DNA of 45,153 bases from a virus: the IMG/VR virus record IMGVR_UViG_3300036859_000708, positions 1 through 45,153 of that record. One strand, written 5' to 3'. Made by a program: the position numbers and the translations under genes. Of the stretch, positions 1 through 8,002 are shown in pieces; the stretch's first letter is position 1, and each line of letters starts with the position of its first letter. Under the pieces are notes generated by a model. It searched no databases. It saw only the letters and a list, made by a program, of their open reading frames with translations, and was not told the DNA's origin.

Positions 1-1810
1 TGCCCGCAGGAATGCCAAGGGCCAAACCACTGGCGATGTCGTACCACCTATCCTCGTCGCCCTTGGCGGCTTCGTAGATATCAGAGCTGGCCTCGATCGC
101 TCCGCCGATCATGGGCGCGCGGCGGAGAAGGCTCCGCATCGTCAACCCGGCTACGCCGGCGGCACCTGCAGTTTCTGCTGCTGCCTCTCCGGCGCCTGCG
201 GCCGTCCCGCTGGCGGTAGCTGCCTTAGCACCGCGGAGCCAACGCCATCCTTTCTTGATGGCCTTCAGACCTCGCCAGCCGACATAGGGGGCTCCGACTC
301 CACCCGTCACCATCCCCACTACGGATCGGACCGGATGATGCGCAAGTTGCCCCTTCGCCCAGGACGCGACATCCGCGATACCCGGAATCTTGTAGCCGTC
401 GACCTCGCCGCCGCCCCACTGGTCGCGCATCCGCTGTACGTCCAGGTCGCGTTGGAAGGACCGTGGGCCTGGTTCCCTACCAAAGACCCGGTTCTCTTGG
501 TCGATCTGCTTCCGCGCCTCTTCGTGTGTCGCGAGGGTCGTGAAGTCCTCGGGCGCGTACGGCCCTTCTTTCGACATGAGGCGCTCGCCGACCTCGGGGG
601 CGATCCCCCGCGAGCGCTCGAGCCAGAGCGCGCCTACGGTCGGCCCGAGCTCTCCACGAACCTCCTCCGCATAGGCGGCTGGCTTCCTCTTGCTCCGTTG
701 CCACTTGTGGAGCTTGAGGAGGCCTTCCGGGCCGGTCGGGTATCCGTTCCCCGTGTCGCGCATGTACGCCTTGATCTCGAAGGCTAGATCGAGAGGATTC
801 GACGCCGGCTGGATGAGGTTCTGCGCGAGCTCCGCGCCCGCAGGACCTCGGCCGATGTCACCGGGTAGCGCCTGAAGCATCCGCTGGAGGTCGACGATTC
901 CCTCCATCTGCTCGCGCGTGCGCGCGTACGTGCCCTCCGAGCGTCCGAGAAGCTGAACGAGGGCTCGGTTCTGCTCGAGCATCTCGCCCATCGTCCGGTG
1001 GCTGGCCGCCGCTTCCTTGGCAATGGTCGCGAGGTACTCCGGCATCTCGCGGAAGCGCGTGACCCCAAACATCTGCCCCGCCGCTTCTCCGCCGCCGCCG
1101 GGCGATCCGTACGCGCGAATCCCGTACTCGCCGATGAGGGAAGAGTCCTGCGGGCTCGTCAGGAGCCCTTGGCGTCCGAGTCTACTGGCGATCCGGAGGC
1201 TCTCATCGGGCCCGACGAAGGAGGTAAAGGCAGGGCCGCGTAGCTTCGTAAGGTCTTGGTCGAACCGGCGGTACGTATCCATCCCGCCGCCCATCCCGAG
1301 GCTGTCGATTGTAAGGTCGCGAGCGAAGCCGTGCGCTCCGGTGACCCAATTCCGAAGCTCACTGGTGGCCGCTCCGATACCGAGCGAGATTCCCGCCGCT
1401 CCGAGCGTACCGACGAGGACCTCTCGCGCCATCCGCTCGAAGCGGTCGCGTGGTTCGCGGCGACCACTGGTACGGGTATCGTCACCTCCGCCGCCGCCAC
1501 TGCCGCCCGTCTTCCCGGCGGCTGTCTCCTCGGCCTTGGCATCGGGGCGGAAGGCTGTCGTCGACTTGACGAGCCGCTCAAGCTGGACGTTCAGAGCTCC
1601 GAAGAGCCGCTCGGAGTTCTGGAGCTCTCGAAGCAGTCCCCTGATCGATCCAGGGACGGGTGTCCCGCCGGTGCTGGCACCAGCGGCCGTCTGCGCGGCG
1701 GGGCCGAGAGTATCCCGCGCGGAGCGTGCTTCGTCACCCAGGGCGCTGGCTGCCGTAGCCCCCTGCTTCTGCACCCGGACGTTGACGTCGATTCCAACGC
1801 TCTCGTTCAT
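1..1810 (-). CDS. Tape measure protein, N-terminal part (runs off the left edge)
   Basis: The minus-strand frame starting at ATG 1810 stays open for 603 codons down to base 2, with no stop; I checked it codon by codon. The ATG overlaps the TGA of the frameshifted chaperone frame (ATGA). The protein begins MNESVGIDVNVRVQKQG, then is rich in Ala, Gly, Arg and Glu, with helical stretches, a Gly-rich linker near residue 100 and alternating hydrophobic Ala/Gly/Val segments towards the window edge. Position directly after a frameshifting tail chaperone, which follows tube and sheath, is diagnostic for a tape measure protein, which sets tail length and is threaded inside the tube. No lytic domain is visible in the part present. 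The true C-terminus lies outside the window. Confidence 0.85.
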   Translation of the reverse strand, partial: MNESVGIDVNVRVQKQGATAASALGDEARSARDTLGPAAQTAAGASTGGTPVPGSIRGLLRELQNSERLFGALNVQLERLVKSTTAFRPDAKAEETAAGKTGGSGGGGGDDTRTSGRREPRDRFERMAREVLVGTLGAAGISLGIGAATSELRNWVTGAHGFARDLTIDSLGMGGGMDTYRRFDQDLTKLRGPAFTSFVGPDESLRIASRLGRQGLLTSPQDSSLIGEYGIRAYGSPGGGGEAAGQMFGVTRFREMPEYLATIAKEAAASHRTMGEMLEQNRALVQLLGRSEGTYARTREQMEGIVDLQRMLQALPGDIGRGPAGAELAQNLIQPASNPLDLAFEIKAYMRDTGNGYPTGPEGLLKLHKWQRSKRKPAAYAEEVRGELGPTVGALWLERSRGIAPEVGERLMSKEGPYAPEDFTTLATHEEARKQIDQENRVFGREPGPRSFQRDLDVQRMRDQWGGGEVDGYKIPGIADVASWAKGQLAHHPVRSVVGMVTGGVGAPYVGWRGLKAIKKGWRWLRGAKAATASGTAAGAGEAAAETAGAAGVAGLTMRSLLRRAPMIGGAIEASSDIYEAAKGDEDRWYDIASGLALGIPAG

Positions 1811-2612
1811 TTCACGGCCGCCGCTTCAGGCTCTTCTTTCGGCAGGAAGATGTGTTCGTAGCCCTTGACGTACTCCGACCAGGGCACCGTCTCTCCGGCC
1901 TCCTCACGCGCGCGCAGCCTGTCGAAGTCAGTGAGAGGGATCCGGGGACTGCCGGGGCAAAGCGGGCAGTGCTCCCGATAGGTCTGCGCCCCGCACGCCT
2001 CGCACTTCCTGACGTGGTCGCCGCGGAGAGCGAGGTCGAACTCAAGATCAAGCGCAATCTCCTCCGAAGTCGCGGAGAGGATCCGCGGATCGTTTCTCGG
2101 AAGCCCGTACTTTCGGCAGTAGAGGTAGAGGTTGAAGTCGTCATCGCTCAGGCGGGACTTGATCCGGCGCTCCCATTGCTGGCGGGCTTTTTTTTTGCGT
2201 TCCCGAGAAGCTCGTTCGCCTTCTCGTACGCTCGAACGATTGCATCCCTGAGCTTCGGCGACGCCTCGGCGGTCGATGCGCACCATGGCGGTACCGATAG
2301 GCGCAGCTCCGGCATCGCCTTGTCGCCGTTCGTTGCTCCGAGGACTGCGAAGAAGAAGAGGGCACGCCCGCTCACGTAGTTCCGAGTCGGCAGGGCGGCC
2401 GGATCGGATACTCCGCGGGCGAGACAAGCCGCGGTATGGAGACTCGCGATGTCGTCTTCATCACCGATGGTGGGGCGGCGGATACAGAAGGTCTGACCGA
2501 AGTCGCTCCCGAATTTCTCCTCCGCTTGGCCCGGGTCGTCGCCGTTCGGCTTCACCTCTGGAAGGTAGATGTCGTTCTCGATGCTGAAAGAGATTGTCTT
2601 CGCTGCTTCCAT
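1807..2612 (-). CDS. Tail assembly chaperone, long form made by -1 frameshift (gpGT-like)
   Basis: Read as a join: frame 0 from 2612 to the A-run at 2188-2196, then the -1 frame to the TGA at 1807. The product would be about 268 residues. The extension starts ARQQWERRIKSRLSDDD, is acidic and helical, then carries four cysteines in a zinc-ribbon pattern (CEACGAQ...CPLCPG) and ends EAAAVK. The -1 frame has no convincing start of its own at the A-run and its stop overlaps the tape measure ATG. In lambda-like systems the minor GT product links chaperone and tail tube during assembly. The frameshift is inferred from sequence. A sequencing error in the homopolymer is the main alternative and would make this one continuous gene. 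Confidence 0.72.
2148..2612 (-). CDS. Tail assembly chaperone, short form (gpG-like)
   Basis: This 154-residue protein starts at ATG 2612 (MEAAKTISFSIENDIYLPEVK) and ends shortly after a run of nine A residues that encodes Ala-Lys-Lys-Lys. It lies between the tail tube gene and the tape measure gene, the standard place for the gpG-type chaperone that coats the tape measure during tail assembly. The family is poorly conserved, so the call rests on position plus the slippery run near the 3' end and the long open -1 frame beyond it. A weak AAGG sits about 11 bases before the start. No enzymatic motif is visible. Confidence 0.8.
   Translation of the reverse strand: MEAAKTISFSIENDIYLPEVKPNGDDPGQAEEKFGSDFGQTFCIRRPTIGDEDDIASLHTAACLARGVSDPAALPTRNYVSGRALFFFAVLGATNGDKAMPELRLSVPPWCASTAEASPKLRDAIVRAYEKANELLGNAKKKPASNGSAGSSPA
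2187..2196 (-). promoter_or_regulatory. Programmed -1 frameshift site (A AAA AAG)
   Basis: On the minus strand the codons are GCA AAA AAA AAG CCC, so the in-frame heptamer A AAA AAG occupies 2193-2187. This is the same heptamer used in E. coli dnaX and is among the most efficient bacterial -1 slippery sequences. Slipping there gives Ala-Lys-Lys-Lys-Ala-Arg-Gln-Gln and enters the long -1 frame that ends at 1807. I did not find an obvious strong pseudoknot just downstream. Confidence 0.75.
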
Positions 2613-2793
2613 GGACGCGCGCCTTTCCGCCGCGGAGCGCGAGGGCTCGCGGAGCTTCCTGGTGCATTCGGATTTCAGGCGCCCGGTTGGGGTGCGTCTC
2701 CCCGAGGGTGGGCGTTGCAGCGTGGGCTTGTGGGGAGAGCCGGTGGTCCGGTCATCTCCCCGGGGATTTGCTACGGTCTACTCGGTTCCTCCG
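2613..2793 (-). other. Non-coding gap between tube and chaperone genes, with a hairpin at 2732-2761
   Basis: This is one of the largest gaps in the window. Bases 2732-2738 (GGGGAGA) pair with 2755-2761 (TCTCCCC), and inside them CCGG at 740-743 pairs with CCGG at 748-751 around a TGGT loop. No U-tract follows on the transcribed strand, so it is not a textbook intrinsic terminator. It may be an RNA processing or attenuation element. The only short frame starting with ATG here encodes 26 Pro-rich residues and is not convincing. Confidence 0.4.
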
Positions 2794-3213
2794 TCAGTCC
2801 ATCGACATCGCGAGGATCGTCAAATCCTGAATCACCGGATTATTTGCCGGAACGTTCAGCCGCTCGCCTTGGATCCTGCAGCCGCGTGCCGTCCGGAGGC
2901 GCTTCTGCGAGAATTGATCCACGATCACGACCCGGAAGCCTCCAGCGTTCAGGAGGTCCTGATCGTCGGAGCTCCGGAGACGGAGCTCCGAGATCGAGAC
3001 TTCGTAGGTGGCGGCCCCGTCGACGATGTCGAAAGGCTCCCGGGAGCCGCCGGCGTGCAGGTGCCGCGTGCCGAGGTTCCGCTGGAGGTTCACCGCGGTC
3101 CAGTTCGGCACCCGCGCGACTCCGCGCCCGAAGATCGTTCCCGCTCCGTCACCGCTCACGAACAAGGCCTCGTGATTGCCTGTGGCTACCCGCTCGTCGT
3201 TCAAGTTGCCCAT
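2794..3213 (-). CDS. Putative tail tube protein
   Basis: The 139-residue protein follows the sheath gene with a 27-base gap and has a strong ribosome binding site (GAGGAGGTAGGGACAC before ATG 3213). It contains alternating beta-rich segments such as GNHEALFVSGDG and ATYEVSISELRLRS and has no enzymatic motif. In contractile-tailed phages the inner tube gene directly follows the sheath gene and precedes the chaperone, which is the arrangement here. Tube proteins of this type are typically about 140-180 residues. The assignment rests on position, size and fold-like composition, not on a recognised signature. A sheath-associated or baseplate-type small protein is the alternative. Confidence 0.65.
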   Translation of the reverse strand: MGNLNDERVATGNHEALFVSGDGAGTIFGRGVARVPNWTAVNLQRNLGTRHLHAGGSREPFDIVDGAATYEVSISELRLRSSDDQDLLNAGGFRVVIVDQFSQKRLRTARGCRIQGERLNVPANNPVIQDLTILAMSMD

Positions 3214-3240
3214 GTGTCCCTACCTCCTCCGCTCGTCTTC

Positions 3241-4722
3241 CTATGGCGCCGAGTTCAGGTTGACGCTGGCCCCTACCGTGATCTTCGTTTGCTTCAGGTT
3301 GAGACCCAAATTTATGAAGTTGATCGGCGGTATTGGAGTTATGTCTCCCGTGATGGTGAGTAGCTGCGCGACCAGGGTGGCCACGATCGACTTCCGGTCG
3401 TAGCCGTTGATCCGGACGGTTGCCGCCGGATCGGTCGCAGCGAGGAGAACGGATTCAAACTCCTCTTCCGCTCGGGTGACGACGGCTAGGCTTCCTTCGT
3501 TCCCGAGGAAGTGCGTGAGCTGAGCGATCTCGAGATCCTCGAGCGCATCCACGGCCGCCAGCACCGACTGCTCGCGATCGTAAAGGTTGTCGCTCGAGAC
3601 CATCGTCGAGATGCCGCGGGAGAGCAGGAACGTGTTCGGCGCAGTCGGATCGGGGACCGGGACCGCGAGGCCGTTCAGGATGAGCCCCTGGATTCCCCCG
3701 ACCTCGGTGTCGATGTCGAGGAGCGCCTCGAGGGACTGCACGTCGAGGTGCTTGAAGGTCATCGGCTGCGACGGGTCAACCGAGCCCGCGAGGGATGCCC
3801 ACCGTGCGGCCGAGAGGTAGCCCGGGAGACCGTTCACCCCGAGGCCGCAGTGCATCATCCGCCGACTGTTCATTCCGGCCGCCTCGGTCGTGAGGGTCGC
3901 CATCGACGCCTGGCGGTTCGAGATCCCGTTCCAGTTCTTGAGATCGGAGCCGACGAACCCGCGGCAGCGCTTCAGGGTGACGTAGGCCTGCAGCATCGCC
4001 CAATAGGTGGTGTCCGAACTCGCGACGTGGATGGCGTTGACCCTGTAGGGGTTCAGAGCGTTCAGCGCGTCGGCCAGGTCGGTTGAGGTCGCCGCCGGCT
4101 CGGTGCCGCCGGTGAAAGGCGTATCGGCGGCAATGGCGGTAGGCGTCCCCTCGAGCGCGAACGTAGCGTAGGTGAAGCCAGCGCGGCCCTTTCCAGGAGC
4201 GCTCCCGATCTGAGCGACGAGATCGGCGATCGTGGTGAAGGAGTACGTCTCGATAACCGTGCCGTTCACGGTGGGCAGCTTCAGCGTCAGGACATTCGGT
4301 GCGCCGATGGTCAGAGTGGCAAGGACGCTGTTCGCCAAGAGCCCCCAGATCTGCGTGGTGATTGTTGCGAGAGTGGCGAGGGCGGCGTTCTTGACCAGGA
4401 TCGTCGCCGGCGTCGCCGGCGTGAGGGGCACGACGAGCACTTGGCCAGGACCGCGGTCGAGATCTGCGAAGGGCGGCACCGCGAGATTGGCGCTGGTGAG
4501 CAGCTCCGACGGGGCGATGAAGCGCGACGGTGAGCCCACGGCGAGCGGAAGCGGCGTGGCCACCTTCGGCGGGAAGAAGCCCGCACCCTTCGCGATGATC
4601 GCGACGATCCCAGTCGGCGTCTGCGACCGAAGCTGTAAGTCGTCCGCGTTGACCGACACGAAGACGCTCGGGAAGGTGGTGTACTTCCCGTCCTTGTTAA
4701 AACCCACTCCCAACTTAGCCAT
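3241..4722 (-). CDS. Contractile tail sheath protein
   Basis: The 493-residue protein starts at ATG 4722 after the purine-rich GGAAGGTGGGATAA. The C-terminal third has the sheath layout: a helical stretch with REQSVLAAVDALEDLEIAQL and LTHFLGNEGSLAVVTRAEEE, followed by a short beta segment (ATVRINGYDRKSIVATL) suited to joining neighbouring subunits. The N-terminal part is Ala/Thr/Pro-rich and beta-like. An inner insertion around residues 110-210 (VLATLTIGAPNVLTLKLP...) resembles the variable surface domain of sheath proteins. It is followed immediately by the tube gene. Presence of a sheath is the main evidence that the virion is a myovirus-like particle. Confidence 0.8.
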   Translation of the reverse strand: MAKLGVGFNKDGKYTTFPSVFVSVNADDLQLRSQTPTGIVAIIAKGAGFFPPKVATPLPLAVGSPSRFIAPSELLTSANLAVPPFADLDRGPGQVLVVPLTPATPATILVKNAALATLATITTQIWGLLANSVLATLTIGAPNVLTLKLPTVNGTVIETYSFTTIADLVAQIGSAPGKGRAGFTYATFALEGTPTAIAADTPFTGGTEPAATSTDLADALNALNPYRVNAIHVASSDTTYWAMLQAYVTLKRCRGFVGSDLKNWNGISNRQASMATLTTEAAGMNSRRMMHCGLGVNGLPGYLSAARWASLAGSVDPSQPMTFKHLDVQSLEALLDIDTEVGGIQGLILNGLAVPVPDPTAPNTFLLSRGISTMVSSDNLYDREQSVLAAVDALEDLEIAQLTHFLGNEGSLAVVTRAEEEFESVLLAATDPAATVRINGYDRKSIVATLVAQLLTITGDITPIPPINFINLGLNLKQTKITVGASVNLNSAP

Positions 4723-5283
4723 TTATCCCACCTTCCTCCCCGCATCACCGACGCCGTCCGCTAGATCGTGGCAGGGATGGCACAGCCACAGTACGTCCAA
4801 CCAATACTCAGGCGCGTACCCCATGTGGTGATGTCCCTCGATACGCCCGCGTCCACCTGCCTCTGGGCCCGTTCTTCCGCATCGACCACACTGATCGGGG
4901 CGAATGAGAGAGCCTTGTGCAACTGCTCTGTTGACAGCCTGCCTCGCGGCATATCTATCCGGATGCTGCTCGCGCTGCCGCCTACTGGTTCGCGCAAGTT
5001 CCGCACGGCCAGCCTTTGTTTGATAGAAGCGGCGCTTGGCGGCCTTGACCACCTGCCGTCCTCGAATCGTCCGGTGATACCGACGGCCTTCCTCGCTCCG
5101 CATCCGTTTCCCTTGATCGGTCTTCCGATAGACGCTGATCGCCGTGACCTGACACTCCTTGCACCACGGAAAGAGTCCGTCTGGCCGCGAGCGATCGCGG
5201 AAAAACGCTGTCCGCGACTGCCATCGCTCGCACTTCGTGCAGAACTTTTCCGACGCCTCGGCGATTGTGAGAGCGTCTTGCAC
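4723..5283 (-). CDS. HNH endonuclease-like protein with N-terminal zinc ribbon
   Basis: This 186-residue protein starts at GTG 5283, overlapping the TAG of the preceding gene by one base (TAGTG). It has an N-terminal zinc ribbon (CTKCERWQS ... CKECQV, about residues 15-45), a basic middle and a C-terminal HNH-type core: CGRCGRTG, then EGHHHMGYAPEYWLDV, then CHPCHD. It is clearly homologous to the 239-residue protein at 14855-15574: both share RYHRT..GR and the HHH-GYAPE-WLDV-WLC core. It lies between an unknown small gene and the sheath gene, a typical site for a free-standing homing endonuclease. A structural role is unlikely. Confidence 0.8.
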   Translation of the reverse strand: MQDALTIAEASEKFCTKCERWQSRTAFFRDRSRPDGLFPWCKECQVTAISVYRKTDQGKRMRSEEGRRYHRTIRGRQVVKAAKRRFYQTKAGRAELARTSRRQREQHPDRYAARQAVNRAVAQGSLIRPDQCGRCGRTGPEAGGRGRIEGHHHMGYAPEYWLDVLWLCHPCHDLADGVGDAGRKVG

Positions 5284-5525
5284 TACTTCTCTTCCTTCTC
5301 CGTGCCGTCCCTGGAGCAGAACGTCTTGAACTCCGCATCCCAGGCCTTCTGCGACCGCTTCTTCAGAAGGCCGCCCTCCACTCGTAGGTGCTCGCGAAAG
5401 CCGGCGAGCAACAGGTGGTAGGCCGGGTGCTTCGTGTGCTCCCAGTCGTCGATACCGACCGGAGCGTCCACGGGAGGCGCCGGATCCGGCTTGGCCGTTG
5501 CCGGCTCGTTCTTGGGATCTGCCAT
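5283..5525 (-). CDS. Small tail-region protein of unknown function
   Basis: The 80-residue protein starts at ATG 5525 behind AGGGAAAGGGAGAAACC. The first 25 residues are Pro/Ala/Lys-rich and probably disordered. The remainder (IDDWEHTKHPAYHLLLAGFREHL...) is predicted helical and charged. I recognise no family. The position between the tail completion candidate and the sheath would normally hold a small neck or tail protein. Confidence 0.65.
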   Translation of the reverse strand: MADPKNEPATAKPDPAPPVDAPVGIDDWEHTKHPAYHLLLAGFREHLRVEGGLLKKRSQKAWDAEFKTFCSRDGTEKEEK

Positions 5526-5540
5526 GGTTTCTCCCTTTCC

Positions 5541-6443
5541 CTATCCGTCCAGCGCGCCGGGCTGCTCAAGGTTGTAGACGTGCGTCACGAACGATCCGTC
5601 GACCGGCGGGTCCGTCGGATTCAGCGTGATGTCGATGTCGGCGACGATGTCGAGCTCCTCGGGCACGGACAGCTCGGTGAAGAGCTGGACGTTCAGCGTT
5701 CGCGTCCGGAATTCCGCCGGCCAATCGTTCGGCCGAAGTCCGAGGTCGGTTGCCATGACTTTCGCTAGGGTGTAACCGCGATTCTCGAACTCTCCTCGAG
5801 CGCGATGGAGAGCGCCGGCGAGGAGCCTCGTCAGGATGATCGCCATCTTCGGCTGCAGCGCCGTGATGGCGACGTTCAGCGTGATCTCCTCGGGGTAGCC
5901 GATCCGGCGATTCAGGCGGTGGAAGACCGCGCTGCTGCCCGTCGCGTGCGGCGCCGCAACGGTGCTGACGACGCCGCGGTGAGTGAGAAGGATCTCGGCG
6001 GGACCGCCACCGATCTCGTAAACCGAGACCTCATCCCCCAGCCGCACCCGTCCCCTCGGTGGCAATCCCGCCGGAATCCCTCCCGCGAGAGAGAGCACGA
6101 CGCCGTCGGCAGCCGTGATGTCCGCGTCGAGGGTCCCAGGGTTGCCGGTGACCACAAACGCCTCTTCGTACTCCGGCGACGTGATGCCGCCGCCCATCAC
6201 CATCGCCCCCGAACTCGCGAGGATGATGTGGACCGTCCAGTCCTCCGCAGCGTCGCGCTGCCAATCGAGGCGGACCCGCCCCTCGTTGTTGCGGAGAGCG
6301 GTCTTGAAGCTGTCGCGCTCGGCGGCAGGACGGGACGCGAAGAGGCGATCGAGATACGTGCCGTTCGCGAGCAGGTCCTCGATGGCTCCCGCGATGACGT
6401 CCTGGACGTCGAGATCCGGGAATGTCATGCCGCCGTAGCTCAT
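5541..6443 (-). CDS. Putative tail completion/neck protein
   Basis: Start is ATG 6443 (MSYGGMTFPDLDVQDVIAG), overlapping the previous stop by ATGA; a longer upstream frame is open but lies inside the preceding gene. The 300-residue protein has a helical N-terminus, a beta-rich middle with GDEVSVYEIGGGPAEI and a C-terminal segment with ITLNVAITALQPKMA and LFTELSVPEELDIVADIDI. The last segment resembles tail-terminator-like proteins that cap the tube, in which short strands alternate with an amphipathic helix. It follows the gp10-like gene, where the tail terminator of HK97-like and Mu-like gene orders is found. This is positional inference, with no signature that I recognise. Confidence 0.6.
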   Translation of the reverse strand: MSYGGMTFPDLDVQDVIAGAIEDLLANGTYLDRLFASRPAAERDSFKTALRNNEGRVRLDWQRDAAEDWTVHIILASSGAMVMGGGITSPEYEEAFVVTGNPGTLDADITAADGVVLSLAGGIPAGLPPRGRVRLGDEVSVYEIGGGPAEILLTHRGVVSTVAAPHATGSSAVFHRLNRRIGYPEEITLNVAITALQPKMAIILTRLLAGALHRARGEFENRGYTLAKVMATDLGLRPNDWPAEFRTRTLNVQLFTELSVPEELDIVADIDITLNPTDPPVDGSFVTHVYNLEQPGALDG

Positions 6444-7267
6444 TCGAGGGCGCTCCCGAAGGTGACCTGGAGCTCCGCGAGGACGTCCTCCTTCGCAGCC
6501 TCGGCGACGATCCGACGCACCTCGGGAGCCACCTCCCGGAGCGTCTCCGCCGCCAGGTGGTAACCGCCGAAGGGCGGCACATACCAGCCGGGGGAATTGT
6601 CCTTCAGGGTCCGGAACGTCGTGTACGTCGAGGAGAGGCCGCCGTTCCCCATCTGCTGGGTCTTTCGGACCATCCCCGCGAACTTGCCGGCCTTCCAGGT
6701 GTAGCCGCGGCCCTCCATGCGCATCCGCTGAAACTCGCTGATCGCGCCCGAGCTCCCGATGCGCGGGAAGGTCTGGAACTGCTGCGCCATGAGGCCGTAG
6801 TGGCGAGTCACGCGGAAATCGAAGCGCGCCAGGCGCGCCTTCGCCTTCGCGTCCTCCCCGGTGCCGAGCATCTTGGCCGCTCGGTAGACCGCCGCCGGCA
6901 TGGTCGCGCGCTCCCGGTGGGTCGTCGAGCCGCCCGACTCGTCTCCTGGCGTGTAGTGCCGGAAGGGGATGGTCAGGTAGTAGTGACCGTCCTTCGCAAC
7001 CTTCGACTTCGGCGTCGGCCAGTGGATCGCGTCCGGAAGGTGGAAGCCCGGGTGCCCGTCCTCGAGAACCTTCGCGTGCGGCGCGTGGTTCACGATCCCG
7101 AGCGAGAGCTCGTTCCCGTTGTTCGGGTAGACGACCGCCTGGTCGCGGGTCAGGTACCCCATGTACGATCCGGTCGACACGTGGTCCGCTGCCTTCAGGC
7201 GCCACGCTTCGAGGATTCGGTCGGCAACCGGACCTTGGAGGGCGATCTTGACGGCGTTGAGATCCAT
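6440..7267 (-). CDS. HK97 gp10-like head-tail connector (neck) protein
   Basis: The 275-residue protein starts at ATG 7267. The N-terminal region (KIALQGPVADRILEAWR) is a helix. A central segment contains VNHAPHAKVLEDGHPGFHLP, which matches the 'N-x-A-P-Y-A-x-x-x-E-x-G' type motif of HK97 gp10-like and phage virion morphogenesis proteins. The C-terminus ends in a helix (HLAAETLREVAPEVRRIVAEA), also typical of this family. It is longer than HK97 gp10 (about 120-150 residues) because of a central insertion. Such proteins assemble at the neck between portal and tail. The neighbouring genes are also neck candidates. Confidence 0.6.
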   Translation of the reverse strand: MDLNAVKIALQGPVADRILEAWRLKAADHVSTGSYMGYLTRDQAVVYPNNGNELSLGIVNHAPHAKVLEDGHPGFHLPDAIHWPTPKSKVAKDGHYYLTIPFRHYTPGDESGGSTTHRERATMPAAVYRAAKMLGTGEDAKAKARLARFDFRVTRHYGLMAQQFQTFPRIGSSGAISEFQRMRMEGRGYTWKAGKFAGMVRKTQQMGNGGLSSTYTTFRTLKDNSPGWYVPPFGGYHLAAETLREVAPEVRRIVAEAAKEDVLAELQVTFGSALE

Positions 7268-7270
7268 GGG

Positions 7271-8002
7271 TCAGCTCGGGAAGCTCACATCCGACGTGCT
7301 CCGCGGGTGCTTTAGGAAGTCGAGGCGCTTACAGAGAGCGCGATACGGCATCGGCTTGCCGTCCTCGCTGCGATCCTGAACGTCCCAGACGAGATATTCT
7401 GCGAACGTCCGCAACAGTACGATGTAAGGAGTCCCATCTGGAATCGCGTTGTTGTTCCAGGCGATTCTATTGCCCGAGAGCGTGATGTCCGGTGTCGGAC
7501 CATCGAAGGTGAGCGGTACGTTCTCGACCTCGTACGGATCGCCTGTTGGCGGAACCCTGACCGAGTAGTGCGCCTTCTCGATTCCGACGACGTGCGTGAA
7601 CCGCGAGATGTCGTGCACGTTCTTCTCCAGCGCGTCGTCCGCGAGAAGGATCGACTGCGGGAGAACGATTCGCGACATGAAACTCGGGACGACGCCAGTC
7701 GGGAAGGTGAAGTACGCGGAGCCCGGCTCGATCATGCCGATGTCTTCCAGGCGTCGCAGGGGCTTCCGGCTGGGCCCGTGGAGCGCGACGTCGATCGGTG
7801 CGATCCAGACGTAGCCCCATGGCCAGCAGGTCTTGCACCCGACGTCAGGCAAACCATCCTTCCAGCACCCGCAGCGCATCGCGATGAGAAGCTTCGCATC
7901 GCGGACGCCGTGCTGCTCGAGCAGGCCATCGAACTCCGCCCCAGCGAAGTGGAAGTCCGAGAACTGAATCCCCGCGTCTTCGGTGATCGCCATGGCTTCC
8001 AC
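7271..8002 (-). CDS. Putative head-tail joining protein
   Basis: The 243-residue protein starts at GTG 8002, one base past the previous stop, or at ATG 7993 (MAITEDAGIQFSDFHF). Residues near 45-65 hold several cysteines (MRCGCWKDG, VGCKTCWPWGYVW) that could bind metal or form a small knuckle. The middle contains repeated beta-like segments (PYEVENVPLTFDG, PDITLSGNRIAWNNN). The gene lies between two neck candidates in a tightly packed block. I do not recognise the family; the head-tail joining role is inferred from position. Confidence 0.55.
   Translation of the reverse strand: MEAMAITEDAGIQFSDFHFAGAEFDGLLEQHGVRDAKLLIAMRCGCWKDGLPDVGCKTCWPWGYVWIAPIDVALHGPSRKPLRRLEDIGMIEPGSAYFTFPTGVVPSFMSRIVLPQSILLADDALEKNVHDISRFTHVVGIEKAHYSVRVPPTGDPYEVENVPLTFDGPTPDITLSGNRIAWNNNAIPDGTPYIVLLRTFAEYLVWDVQDRSEDGKPMPYRALCKRLDFLKHPRSTSDVSFPS

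Noticed and set aside
2613-2793. 26-codon ATG frame in the tube-chaperone gap
   Set aside because: Pro-rich, no usable ribosome binding site and overlaps the hairpin.
5541-7205. Longer start for the tail completion gene
   Set aside because: The upstream part lies wholly inside the gp10-like gene in another frame and is Arg/Gly/Pro-rich shadow sequence; ATG 6443 has the ATGA overlap typical of this genome.
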